DNA of 64,000 nt from Diplonema japonicum. Taxonomy: Eukaryota; Euglenozoa; Diplonemea; Diplonemida; Diplonemidae. This document shows, piece after piece, positions 20,917 through 29,299 of the stretch. The stretch is from positions 124,001 to 188,000 of the forward strand of contig OZ025743.1 of NCBI GenBank assembly GCA_964019335.1, read 5' to 3'. The notes beneath the pieces are model-generated. The model was not told the DNA's origin. It did not search any database and worked only from the letters and a program-made list of their open reading frames with translations. A program made the translations under genes and the position numbers. Every line of letters starts with the position of its first letter. The stretch's first letter is position 1.

Positions 20917-21090
20917 AAACTGAAATGATATTGCAAGTGGGAATAAAATGTGAAAAAGTAAAAAAACAGGTGAAGAAGGAATAATACTGCATACGAAACA
21001 GAGACTTGAATTATAAAGTGATTGACATCCTCAAGAGGAGCCTCCCACGTACCAGGAATTAATCAGAGGTTGCTTCCATGGCCCGTATCA
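20917..21090 (-). mobile_element. Short PLE-end insertion (SINE-like) with 11-bp target duplication
   Basis: 174 bp starting aaactgaaatgatattgc and ending in module B (21021-21094). It is homologous to the 3'-terminal ~180 bp of the PLE terminal repeat (shared ctgaaatg, actgcatacgaaa and module B). It is flanked by gtcatcggagg at 20906-20916 and 21091-21101. It contains no coding sequence, so it is either an extreme 5' truncation or a non-autonomous element using PLE machinery. It lies in the 3' flank of ankyrin gene 2. Confidence 0.75.
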
Positions 21091-21094
21091 GTCA
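21021..21094 (-). other. Module B (copy 2)
   Basis: Same 74-nt layout as the PLE terminal repeats, with CCTCAAGAGG hairpin and CCTCCCACGTACCAGG. The closing stem is weakened to TGAC/GTCA by a T at the fourth position. Confidence 0.55.
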
Positions 21095-21404
21095 TCGGAG
21101 GTAAATTTCTCCAAATGTGTATAACTTACACAAGCTGGTGAAAGGGACATGCAAGAGACAACATGTGGGTTATCATCTTCGTTGTGTCCTTCCAACACAG
21201 GGCAGGGTCGCCGCCTAAGAGGAAAGGGGGTCTTGTGAGGAATCCTCGACCACAGACGAGAGGGCACCGTTGGAGGATCGCGAAAGGGAGCTGCAGAGCT
21301 CTGTAACGCCGAGGCTAGAACAAAATGGCGGCCCGTCTGCAGAAACAAGAGGAGATGGGAGAACAAACAGATGTGACAAAACCACACTAGCTCTTCACTG
21401 CCTT

Positions 21405-23972
21405 TCATCGCGGTTCTTCGTACTTCCTTTTCACGCCCCTCCTTTCGGGAGAAGTCTCCTTGCGCCTTGACAGAAGAAGTCCCCGAATGGACTCAACGTT
21501 GCCCCCCTCAGCCGCGTAGAACAGTGGGGTGAGTCCCTCCCCGTCCCTCACACATGGGTCTTGCTCGTAGGACTCCAGCAGCAGCTGCATCGCCTCAGTA
21601 CATTTTGCAGCAGCAATGTGCAAAGGAGTAAGCCCCCGATTGTCCTTCACACAAGGGTCTTGCTTGTACTCATCGACGAGGACCTTCACCATCTCCAAGC
21701 CTCCCCTTGCTGCATAGTGCAAGGGTGTCTCGCCATTGTTGTTCCTCATGCTAGAGTCCACTCTGCATTCATCTAGGAGGTACCTCATCACTTCTATGCA
21801 CCCCTCACTTGCTGCATCGTGGATGGCGGTGTTTCCAATGTCTGACACGGTGCAAGGGTCAACTTTGCACTCTTCGACAATGAACTTCACCACATCAACT
21901 TTGTTCTTCATTGCCGCCCTGTGCAGAGGTGTGATGCCCATCCCATCCTTCATCCCAGGGTCAACCTTGCAAATTTCAGTAAGATACCTTACCACCTGTA
22001 GCTCTCCACTCTGTGCTGCTACGTCCATGGGTGTGAAGCCGCCTGTGGTCCTTGAGCCAGGGTTTTGCTTGTGAACTTCAACAAGGTGCTTCACTGCCTC
22101 CAGCTGACCATCTCTCGCTGCAAACATAATCGGCGTGAATACCTTGTCCTCGACTGTCAGCTCCTGCTTGTAAACATTGATGAGACAGTCCATTGCCGCA
22201 ATCTTGCCTGCTTGTGCAGCGAGGTGGAGAGGTGTGGTGCCATTTTTGTTCCTTGCCCCAGGGTCCACCTTGTACTCGTCGATGAGGAGCCTCATGGCCT
22301 CCACGTGACCACCCAGTGCCGCCCTGTGAATGTGAGCATAGCCCTCATCATCCTCACCGCTCGGGTCTTGCTTGCAAACTTCGACAAAATACCTCATCAC
22401 ATCAACTTGGTTGTTCATTGCTGCCCTGCGCAGGGGTGTGGTGCCTCTCCCATCCTTCATCCCAGGGTCAACCTTGCAGACTTCAGTGAGATACTTGACC
22501 ACCTGCAGCTGTCCCTTCTCTGCTGCAACGTCCATTGGTGTGAAGCCGCCTGTGGTCCTTGAGCCAGGGTTTTGCTTGTGAACTTCAACAAGGTGCCTCA
22601 CTGCCTCCAGCTGACCATATTGTGCAGCACACATAATCGGCGTGAATACCTTGTCCTCGACTGTCAGCTCCTGCTTGTAAACATTGATGAGACAGTCCAT
22701 TGCCGCAAGCTTGCCTGCTTGTGCAGCGAAGTGTAGAGGTGTGGTGCCGTCCTTGTCCCTTGCCCCAGGGTCCACCTTGTACTCGTCGATGAGGAGCCTC
22801 ATGGCCTCCACGTGACCATTACTTGCTGCCATATGAAGGAAGGAGGTTCCGTTTCCATCCACAAGGCTGGGGTCAAGCTTGCACTCTTCGATGAAATACC
22901 TCATCACATCAACATTGTTCGCTACCGCCAAGAACAAGCCTCTTCTGTTCTTCATCCCACCAAGGTCAACCTTGCAGACTTCAGTAAGATACTTGACCAC
23001 ATGCAAGTGATTGCAACACACAGCAAGGTCTAGAGGTGCCATGCCACTATTGTTTAGCAAACTGGGATCCAACTTAAACTTACTCACGAGCCACTCCAGT
23101 GATTGAAGCCTTCCCGCTTCCGCTGCGTGGTGGACGAGAGTTGCACCGCAGGGTTCCACAAACGCAGGGTCTTGCTTGCACTCCTCAATGAGATACTTCA
23201 TAGCCTCGAACTGGCCTCTTGTGAGAAGGACCGCAACAAGGCCATCAGCAGTCGGGGTCGCAGGGTCTATCTTGCACACCTCAATGAGGTACCTCAAGGC
23301 CTCCACGTGACCTCTCACTGCCGCCCTGTGAATGTGAGCATAGCCCTCATCATCCTCACCGCTCGGGTCTTGCTTGCAAACTTCGACAAAATACCTCATC
23401 ACATCAACTTGGTTCTTCATTGCCGCCCTGCGCAGGGGTGTGGTGCCTGTCCCATCCTTCATCCCAGGGTCAACCTTGCAGACTTCAGTGAGATACTTGA
23501 CCACCTGCAGCTGTCCACTCTGTGCTGCTACGTCAATGGGTGTGAAGCCGCCTGTGGTCCTTGAGCCAGGGTTTTGCTTGTGAACTTCAACAAGGTGCCT
23601 CACTGCCTCCAGCTGACCATCTTGTGCAGCACACATAATCGGCGTGAATTCCCTGTCCTCGACCGTCAGCTCCTGCTTGTAAACATTGATGAGACAGTCC
23701 ATTGCCGCAAGCTTGCCTTTTTGTGCAGCGAGGTGGAGAGGTGTGATGCCCCTCTTGTCCCTTGCCCCAGGGTCCAGTTTGAACTCGTCGATGAGGAACC
23801 TCATGGCAGCGAGCTGACCGTGCCATGCTGCAGTGTGCAAAGCTGTCTCACCACTCGGACCAGTCACACTTCTGTGAACTCCGTACTTCTGAATGACTGC
23901 CTTCATGTGTTGGAGGTTGCCTGTCGCAGCAGCGGACGCCACCTCGCCAAACACTTTATAGTCTTCATCCAT
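21405..23972 (-). CDS. Ankyrin-repeat protein 2
   Basis: 855 residues from ATG 23972 (MDEDYKVFGEVASAAATGN). The frame stays open upstream to 24302, but that part is low-complexity and diverges from gene 3. Almost the whole protein is ankyrin repeats of ~35 residues with cores such as GTTPLHLAAQAGKLAAMDCL and GFTPMDVAAQSGQLQVVKYL, spaced by V-KQDP or VCKVDPG. Blocks of four repeats are themselves duplicated inside the gene. The tail GLLLSRRKETSPERRGVKRKYEEPR is basic. No signal peptide, membrane segment or enzymatic domain, so a soluble protein-binding scaffold is inferred. It is a near copy of gene 3, with scattered substitutions and different internal repeat blocks. No introns. Confidence 0.85.
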   Translation of the reverse strand: MDEDYKVFGEVASAAATGNLQHMKAVIQKYGVHRSVTGPSGETALHTAAWHGQLAAMRFLIDEFKLDPGARDKRGITPLHLAAQKGKLAAMDCLINVYKQELTVEDREFTPIMCAAQDGQLEAVRHLVEVHKQNPGSRTTGGFTPIDVAAQSGQLQVVKYLTEVCKVDPGMKDGTGTTPLRRAAMKNQVDVMRYFVEVCKQDPSGEDDEGYAHIHRAAVRGHVEALRYLIEVCKIDPATPTADGLVAVLLTRGQFEAMKYLIEECKQDPAFVEPCGATLVHHAAEAGRLQSLEWLVSKFKLDPSLLNNSGMAPLDLAVCCNHLHVVKYLTEVCKVDLGGMKNRRGLFLAVANNVDVMRYFIEECKLDPSLVDGNGTSFLHMAASNGHVEAMRLLIDEYKVDPGARDKDGTTPLHFAAQAGKLAAMDCLINVYKQELTVEDKVFTPIMCAAQYGQLEAVRHLVEVHKQNPGSRTTGGFTPMDVAAEKGQLQVVKYLTEVCKVDPGMKDGRGTTPLRRAAMNNQVDVMRYFVEVCKQDPSGEDDEGYAHIHRAALGGHVEAMRLLIDEYKVDPGARNKNGTTPLHLAAQAGKIAAMDCLINVYKQELTVEDKVFTPIMFAARDGQLEAVKHLVEVHKQNPGSRTTGGFTPMDVAAQSGELQVVRYLTEICKVDPGMKDGMGITPLHRAAMKNKVDVVKFIVEECKVDPCTVSDIGNTAIHDAASEGCIEVMRYLLDECRVDSSMRNNNGETPLHYAARGGLEMVKVLVDEYKQDPCVKDNRGLTPLHIAAAKCTEAMQLLLESYEQDPCVRDGEGLTPLFYAAEGGNVESIRGLLLSRRKETSPERRGVKRKYEEPR

Positions 23973-24378
23973 GTTGCCAATAAAGCACAGAATTGTTAAA
24001 AAAAAAGGGGGGGGGGCTTTTGGGTTGGGTTTGTAATGGATAATCAAGTCTGACAAAAAAAAAGAATATTTTAAAGGCCCCCCCGAATAATTCCATCCCA
24101 AAATAATAATGTGGTTTCCCCAAATACCGTAAAGCGAAAAAATCCCAGGAGAAAAATGCCGGAAGGGAAAAAAAGCCGGATATTTTTTTTCTCCAGCCGG
24201 CATTTTTCGGCTTGGGGGAAGGGGTGGGGGGGGACCCTGGAGTATTTCGCCAATCTTCCTTGGGACCTTTCTTGGGACAAAGCTCGCCTCCCATCTGAAC
24301 AACAGTGCCCACGTGCTGTCCCATGGAACCTTACAGCTTCCAGGACATAACTGATGAACCCATCCAAAAAGGTAGGTG
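23973..24378. other. Upstream region of ankyrin gene 2, containing the PLE target site
   Basis: Includes a G run next to the start and an inverted pair around 24125-24215 (gaaaaatgccgg / ccggcatttttc). The segment catctgaacaacagtgccca to ggacataactg is shared with the upstream region of gene 3. The 19-bp PLE target duplication catccaaaaaggtaggtgc occupies 24361-24379. Confidence 0.5.
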
Positions 24379-24787
24379 CTGAAATGGTTTTAAGTTAGGA
24401 TGAAGAAGCGAAGAAATAGATAAAAAGGGGTGGGAAAGAATAAATACTGCATACGAAAACAGAGAGTCGAGTAAAAAAGGGAAAAGGTGACTGACATCCT
24501 CAAGAGGAGCCTCCCACGTACCAGGAATTAAGCAGAGGTTGCTTCCATGGCCCGTATCAGTCTATCGCCAGAAAGAATAATGAAAATAACATAACAAAGA
24601 GAAGGGGAGAAGAAACGGAAAAAGACGGCTTGGTCATCAGAGAATGTTGACCCAAATGCGTCGGCGGACGCAGTTTAACGTCATACCCGGGACGGAAACC
24701 ATGTTGGGAAAGCAGAAGGGAAGTTAAAAGTCAAGAAGTGGAAAAGGAAAAGGTGGAAACTAAAATCATAGGGTGCGAGGTCTGTGA
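24379..24787 (-). repeat. PLE terminal direct repeat, downstream copy (pLTR)
   Basis: 409 bp from ctgaaatggttttaag to gcgaggtctgtga, matching 32232-32640 with about two differences (a one-base run-length change near 24478 and t/a at 24731). Near identity of the repeats implies a recent insertion. Contains module B at 24489-24562. Confidence 0.88.
24489..24562 (-). other. Module B (copy 3, in downstream pLTR)
   Basis: Closing stem GACTGA (24489-24494) with TCAGTC (24557-24562). Inner hairpin TCCT-CAAG-AGGA at 24497-24508 replaces the CCTTC/GAAGG hairpin of copy 1. CCTCCCACGT and GCAGAGG are conserved. Confidence 0.6.
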
Positions 24788-24804
24788 GACCCTGCATAGC
24801 CTAT

Positions 24805-24850
24805 CGCCCTCGTAGCACGCCGGGCCGGCACTCCTACATTGCGTAGGGTC
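24805..24850 (-). other. Module A (copy 2), just after the PLE ORF4 stop
   Basis: Minus-strand CCTAC-GCAAT-GTAGG stem-loop, then GTGCCGGCCCGGCG and CTACGAGGGC. It begins about 15 bases past the ORF4 stop at 24865, so it lies in the 3' UTR of the element RNA. Confidence 0.6.
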
Positions 24851-24864
24851 GTCTCCAGTAGTTC

Positions 24865-26097
24865 CTAGTTGTAGGAGTTCAGCACAGTCGACCACTGTGA
24901 CTCGCTGTAGTAGAGGGTCCCTGCCCCCACGAAGTCAGCGAGTAGGGCTGCCACAGTCGGATACGACTTGTCCTTGAACCCTTGGGTCTGCAACCGAAAG
25001 CCCTGTTCCTGGCGGGAAGCGTAGAGCCACGTCGAGTCATAACAGACCAGCAGACACGGGATCGCGACGCGTGTGTCGAGGGGGACCGTGACCATGGGGG
25101 TCTCACCCAGGAAGTGTGTGCAAGCCCTGGACATGCAGCTGAGGTCAAAGACGGCCTCGCCCTGGGAAAGGAAGCCCAGGTGTCGAAGCTCATCCAGGTC
25201 CTCAGGGCCGTCGACGTCTGCTTCCCTGGTGAGCCTCTTAAGGGCGACAAGTCCAGTGACTCTGGTGTTCGGCCTCGTCGCGGCGAGATCCCGTTTGGCC
25301 GCGGGAAGGGCGGGGCCGTCTTCGGGTTCCGGGCGTTTGTTCCTCTGCCCGTTGTAGGTGAGCAGGAGAGGGGTCCTCCCTGGAGTCCTAGTCTCGTCAC
25401 CTCTTGGGGCCTCGGAACCGAAGAGTGGGTGTTTCCAGCCGCCTTGGGCGAAGAACTCCGACCACCACTGTTGCTGTACCGCGGTGTTCAGCCCCGAGTG
25501 CCATTCGTGAGACAACCGAAGACGTTCGGTGGTAGGCAACGCCTTGTGCGCAATCAGAAGAAGCTGTTCCTGGTTGGCGACGGTTGCCTGTTGGTCGGCA
25601 GTTCTATCCGTGTCACGGGCCTCGAGCAGCAGTTGATGTGGAGAGGTGTCCAGGTGCATCGGGAGGGGACCGACCGACAGGAGCTGACGCTGGTGTTCGT
25701 CCAAGAGCTCCGGGTGTCGCCGGAAGTAGACCAAGAGACTGAGGTATCGATCCATCCGTCTCTGGAGGGCCCTTCGGTTGAGGGCTTCCTGATCAAAACC
25801 CTGTGACTGCTCGCGCAGGATGAGAAGATCCCCATCGCCTGTGGAGGAACTCTTACCACGACGGCTTTCGTGCTCGTAAGCAGTACCGTCGTGCTTCTTC
25901 TTGCGCGAGGGTCTGTCCGGGGAGTCCTGCGTGAGGTCGATCATTTCTAAACCACCATCCGCCTGGTGAGGGTCTAGGGGAGCGTCTGCCTCGGCTCGGG
26001 CCACGGGCGGCTCCAGGGTCAGCGTCGTGTCTCTCTGGGCGTTGACCACCGGTTGAAGCGTCGCGTGTCCCATGGCGGGAGCCATCGGCGTATCCAT
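24865..26097 (-). CDS. PLE ORF4, unknown function
   Basis: 410 residues from ATG 26097. The N-terminus MDTPMAPAMGHATLQPVV repeats the end of ORF3 (SDTPMPSSTMGHATLQPVV). In the frame of ORF4, sequence upstream of this ATG reads CIQSVHENIGLG, which parallels CTQSTRRDTGHG of ORF3. ORF3 and ORF4 were therefore probably one frame, or are linked by frameshifting, across a tandem repeat. The middle part is His/Arg/Gln-rich; the C-terminal 130 residues (CMSRACTHFLGE, YDSTWLYASR, LYYSESQWSTVLNSYN) are the part conserved in the old insertion at 7.2-7.8 kb. Conservation across diverged elements suggests real selection, but no known domain is recognised. Confidence 0.7.
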   Translation of the reverse strand: MDTPMAPAMGHATLQPVVNAQRDTTLTLEPPVARAEADAPLDPHQADGGLEMIDLTQDSPDRPSRKKKHDGTAYEHESRRGKSSSTGDGDLLILREQSQGFDQEALNRRALQRRMDRYLSLLVYFRRHPELLDEHQRQLLSVGPLPMHLDTSPHQLLLEARDTDRTADQQATVANQEQLLLIAHKALPTTERLRLSHEWHSGLNTAVQQQWWSEFFAQGGWKHPLFGSEAPRGDETRTPGRTPLLLTYNGQRNKRPEPEDGPALPAAKRDLAATRPNTRVTGLVALKRLTREADVDGPEDLDELRHLGFLSQGEAVFDLSCMSRACTHFLGETPMVTVPLDTRVAIPCLLVCYDSTWLYASRQEQGFRLQTQGFKDKSYPTVAALLADFVGAGTLYYSESQWSTVLNSYN

Positions 26098-26113
26098 CCC
26101 GAGTCCGATGTTC

Positions 26114-29100
26114 TCATGGACGGACTGGATGCAAGGAGTGAGCTGTACCTGGCGGGCGCCGAGGGGCGTCTGCCAGAACGGGCGTTGTCACGGCTCGGGC
26201 GAGCGATGACTCCACAGCCGACGTTGTCACAATCTGGGAGCCGACCACTGGTTGGAGTGTCGCGTGTCCCATGGTAGACGACGGCATCGGTGTGTCACTC
26301 CCGTGTCCGGTGTCCCGACGGGTGGACTGAGTGCAGGCCGCGAGCTGGGTGGATGACACGTCCGTTGGCGGTGGAAGGCATGGTGTCAACCGAGGCTCAG
26401 TAACCAGCCGCTTCGACAGGGTCGCGCGGGGCGTCGGAATTTCGACAGACTTCGTAAGTCTGAGTCCGGCGTCCATCGGGGGCAGTCTACTGCTGGGAGG
26501 ATCCGTCTGGAGCGTCGATGATATCGAGAACAGTACAGGTGCTGTGACACGGTCCGTCTGACAGGTTGCGACTGCTGTCTGTGGTGTAGACTTGTGCAGA
26601 CTCGAGACCTTCAGGAAGAGCGGGACAGTTCCGACCACGTTAGTCTGGCTTGCCGTAGACGTGGTGGTGACAGAGCATCCGGTGTGCACGGCTCGCGCGG
26701 CCACGGCGGCAGCTAGGGCTATGATGGCGGTGGCGACGGGCCGCCCGAAGTGAGCGGTGTGCGCATCCACACCTGATGCGGCGACTCCTGTGTCGAGCCG
26801 TCGGGTGCGTGCGGCATATGTAGCTATAGCTGCAGCTAGGGTGACATAAGTTAGGAGGGTGCGATCTTCCGGGGTGTTGAGAGCGGTCTCAGTCTTTCGC
26901 GCGCTCGAGTCGCTTACCTGGGGTGCCGCCGGGGTGATGACCGGCTCAAACTGGCGAAACTCAGCCTCAGGGTCTAGAACACGTGTGTTGTGTTTCCTGC
27001 CTGGGGTTGTCCTGGCCCACACATCGTCTGGGATGCAGAGGATGTTGTGTTCGGAGTATGTCGCGCAGATGTGTTTGAAGCTCTGGAGCCTTAGCCGTAC
27101 GTCGGTGTCTTTGACCATGTACCTTCCCTTCTTCCTGAGAGCGATGAACCAGTGGCCGCTGAGACTTCGTTTCAAGGGACCAACGATCAAGCAGGGGCTT
27201 TCTTTCATGCCCGCACGGAAGACCTCCAAGTTTGCACCAACGACCATGAGGCAAGCACGTGACAAGGTCGAGCGGGAAAAGTTGCCAAGAGGATCGGGCG
27301 CTTCATCAGTGCTGGAAGGGGAGATGAGTCGTGAGAAGCCGTGGTACATCTCCTGGATCTCCTGCATTGTAGAGAAGGGGATGCGGTCCACACCAGCATA
27401 GTCCCAGCCGCATTCCAGGCCCAGGCGACCTTCCCCGCTGTTGGTGTGCAGGTTGATGGGGGGCGAAAAAACCTGGTCCGTGACACCAGATGGTGAGACC
27501 ACGGAGGCTGCTCGGGGTTGTGACGGTTCGACAAGACCTGAAGAGCTGTCCGAGGAACTGTCCGAGGGCTCGTCTGAGGGGCCCCCCGAGAAGGCGACTG
27601 AGGAGACGACTGAGGAGTCAGCTGAGGAGTCGTCCGAGGAGTCGTCCGTGGGAAGCGCACGGGGTTTCTTGGGGCCTATGTACGTTTTTTCCGGCAACCA
27701 AGAATCTACCGGGGCTTTGGCGTCGTATCGGTGGAGGACTTGCGTGAAGAAGGCCAGCAGGTTGCTTTTCTCCATGGCGAAGCGTCGATCCACGCGTTCG
27801 ATAAGGAAGGCGTTGTACGCTTTCCGCAGGCCGCCCTTGTCGTGACCGCGATCTAGGAGCAGGTAGATCACTGAAGCGATCTCCCGTTTGAGGTCCGCGA
27901 TGTTGTTGGTCAGGGCGCAGGCACGGATGACCATGCCCTTGAAGATGCCTGGTCCCTGGGTGGTGGGCGCCGCGGTGTGCCCGTGGGTGAACCGCGTAGG
28001 CCGGAAGCGCCAGTTCTGCGCCTTATCGTTAATGCTAAGTCTAATATAGTTGTGCTTAGCTTGTTCGTGGCGCTCTATCCGGATGCGAATCCCGATAAAG
28101 GGGACGTCGCATGGGTCTGAAGAGGTCTTTACATAAGCCATGCCATAAAGCTCCTCCGGGGGTGGCGCAGTGCTCCACAACAGGAAGTCGTCGATGTAGC
28201 GACACGCGTTGCAGTAGCGTTTCAAGGTCTCCCAGTCCTCTTCGGCGAGGAGCTTGTCGATGTATGCGGCCTCCACGGCGTAGCAGAACAGGTTCGCCAG
28301 GTCGGGGGAGGCGTTCCCACCCATGGGGATACCCTTTACTTGACGAACGGCGCGGCCACCCTGCACAACATAGGTGTTGTCAACGACGAGGTCCAGGAGC
28401 TTATGGACTTGGATCCGTTCCGGGGTGTAGACATCGTCCTCGTCGGCATCTGTGAAGGAGCTCCCGTCCTTGCCACGGGTGAGGTTCTTGCCGGTGAAGT
28501 CGAACGCTTCTTGGACTGCTTTACGAACCCCCTCTTTCAGACGCTCTTGGTCGAGGTTGGTGTACATGTCCCGGAAGTCGTACGTGGCAGGGGACAGGCT
28601 TTTGTAAGCCGTGTACTGCTGCTTGATATCCGCAGCTACGTTCTCGGCCGAGTCGACGATCCAGTACCGCTTTAGTCGGATACCGTCGGGACCGTGGGTC
28701 TTGGACCTGCCCTCCAGATCCTTGTCCAGCAGCGCGCGTTGGACAGCCTTCAGGAGGGAAGACAGTTCTAGATGGAGGGCCGTGGTGGCAGCTGTGGGTT
28801 TCTTAGCTTTATTGCCCGTTGTATCGCCGCCTGCTGCGACCAAGTTCTCCATAATTTCCTGCGTGCTGACCGCTGCTGGTTGGTCCACAGGGGGTGCATC
28901 AGTGGAGGAGACACCAGAGATCCACCTGACGCCCACTTTGTCTTTGTGTAGCTTCAGGGTACCGTACAGGTATGGCATGCGACGTGTGGAATCGAGGTTG
29001 AAGGTCTTGGCTTGATCAGCTATTTCGGAGAAGATCGAGTCCAAGGGCTTCGAGACCGGCTCGAAAGCTTGGCTATCAAGCTGTTGGTGCAGGATCCTGA

Positions 29101-29299
29101 GGTAGTGATCCTTGCAACAGACGCCAATGTCGTGGGTGCTTTTGTCTATGGGGAGGAAAACGTAGACCTCCTGAAGTTTCCGGAGCTTTGTCTTGATGAA
29201 CTCCGGGACTGAGGGGTCGAAGACCGGAGACTGAGTGTGGGGGTGGAGAAGGTTCTGTGCCTTGGCGAGGAGGACCTTCCGGAAGGAATCCTTTTTCAC
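26114..29299 (-). CDS. PLE reverse transcriptase with Josephin-like C-terminal segment
   Basis: 1,061 codons counted from a GTG at 29299; there is no ATG near the N-terminus. Penelope RT features in order: VFLPIDKST (48-56), MPYLYGTLKLHKDKVGVRWI (108-127), motif A YDFRDMYTNLD (240-250), motif B KGIPMGGNASPDLANLF (322-338), motif C CRYIDDFLLW (366-375). After a Ser/Asp-rich linker, residues ~625-760 contain LECGWDYAGVD (Cys ~629), GNFSRSTLSRACLMVVGANL and SGHWFIALRKKGRYMVKDTD (His ~714), resembling the Cys and His blocks of Josephin deubiquitinases. A repetitive Thr/Ala-rich tail follows. The frame is -1 relative to ORF2 and overlaps its end, so expression as an EN-RT fusion needs frameshifting or a lost base. 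Confidence 0.85.
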   Translation of the reverse strand: MKKDSFRKVLLAKAQNLLHPHTQSPVFDPSVPEFIKTKLRKLQEVYVFLPIDKSTHDIGVCCKDHYLRILHQQLDSQAFEPVSKPLDSIFSEIADQAKTFNLDSTRRMPYLYGTLKLHKDKVGVRWISGVSSTDAPPVDQPAAVSTQEIMENLVAAGGDTTGNKAKKPTAATTALHLELSSLLKAVQRALLDKDLEGRSKTHGPDGIRLKRYWIVDSAENVAADIKQQYTAYKSLSPATYDFRDMYTNLDQERLKEGVRKAVQEAFDFTGKNLTRGKDGSSFTDADEDDVYTPERIQVHKLLDLVVDNTYVVQGGRAVRQVKGIPMGGNASPDLANLFCYAVEAAYIDKLLAEEDWETLKRYCNACRYIDDFLLWSTAPPPEELYGMAYVKTSSDPCDVPFIGIRIRIERHEQAKHNYIRLSINDKAQNWRFRPTRFTHGHTAAPTTQGPGIFKGMVIRACALTNNIADLKREIASVIYLLLDRGHDKGGLRKAYNAFLIERVDRRFAMEKSNLLAFFTQVLHRYDAKAPVDSWLPEKTYIGPKKPRALPTDDSSDDSSADSSVVSSVAFSGGPSDEPSDSSSDSSSGLVEPSQPRAASVVSPSGVTDQVFSPPINLHTNSGEGRLGLECGWDYAGVDRIPFSTMQEIQEMYHGFSRLISPSSTDEAPDPLGNFSRSTLSRACLMVVGANLEVFRAGMKESPCLIVGPLKRSLSGHWFIALRKKGRYMVKDTDVRLRLQSFKHICATYSEHNILCIPDDVWARTTPGRKHNTRVLDPEAEFRQFEPVITPAAPQVSDSSARKTETALNTPEDRTLLTYVTLAAAIATYAARTRRLDTGVAASGVDAHTAHFGRPVATAIIALAAAVAARAVHTGCSVTTTSTASQTNVVGTVPLFLKVSSLHKSTPQTAVATCQTDRVTAPVLFSISSTLQTDPPSSRLPPMDAGLRLTKSVEIPTPRATLSKRLVTEPRLTPCLPPPTDVSSTQLAACTQSTRRDTGHGSDTPMPSSTMGHATLQPVVGSQIVTTSAVESSLARAVTTPVLADAPRRPPGTAHSLHPVRP

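Noticed and set aside
21405-24378. Ankyrin genes as cargo of the PLE
   Set aside because: The PLE-like sequence beside gene 2 has its own 11-bp target duplication and is an independent small insertion; the full PLE has a separate duplication and carries no ankyrin ORF.
24340-24390. Hammerhead ribozyme (ctgatga ... gaaa on the plus strand)
   Set aside because: The intervening bases do not form a convincing stem II and the match spans the PLE insertion boundary, so it is fortuitous.
24489-24562. Module B as a tRNA (74 nt with paired ends)
   Set aside because: No A or B box, no T-loop and no seven-base anticodon loop can be drawn.
29297-29299. GTG as genuine start of the PLE RT
   Set aside because: Nuclear eukaryotic genes rarely start at GTG, and the Penelope N-domain lies upstream in ORF2, so a fusion is more likely.
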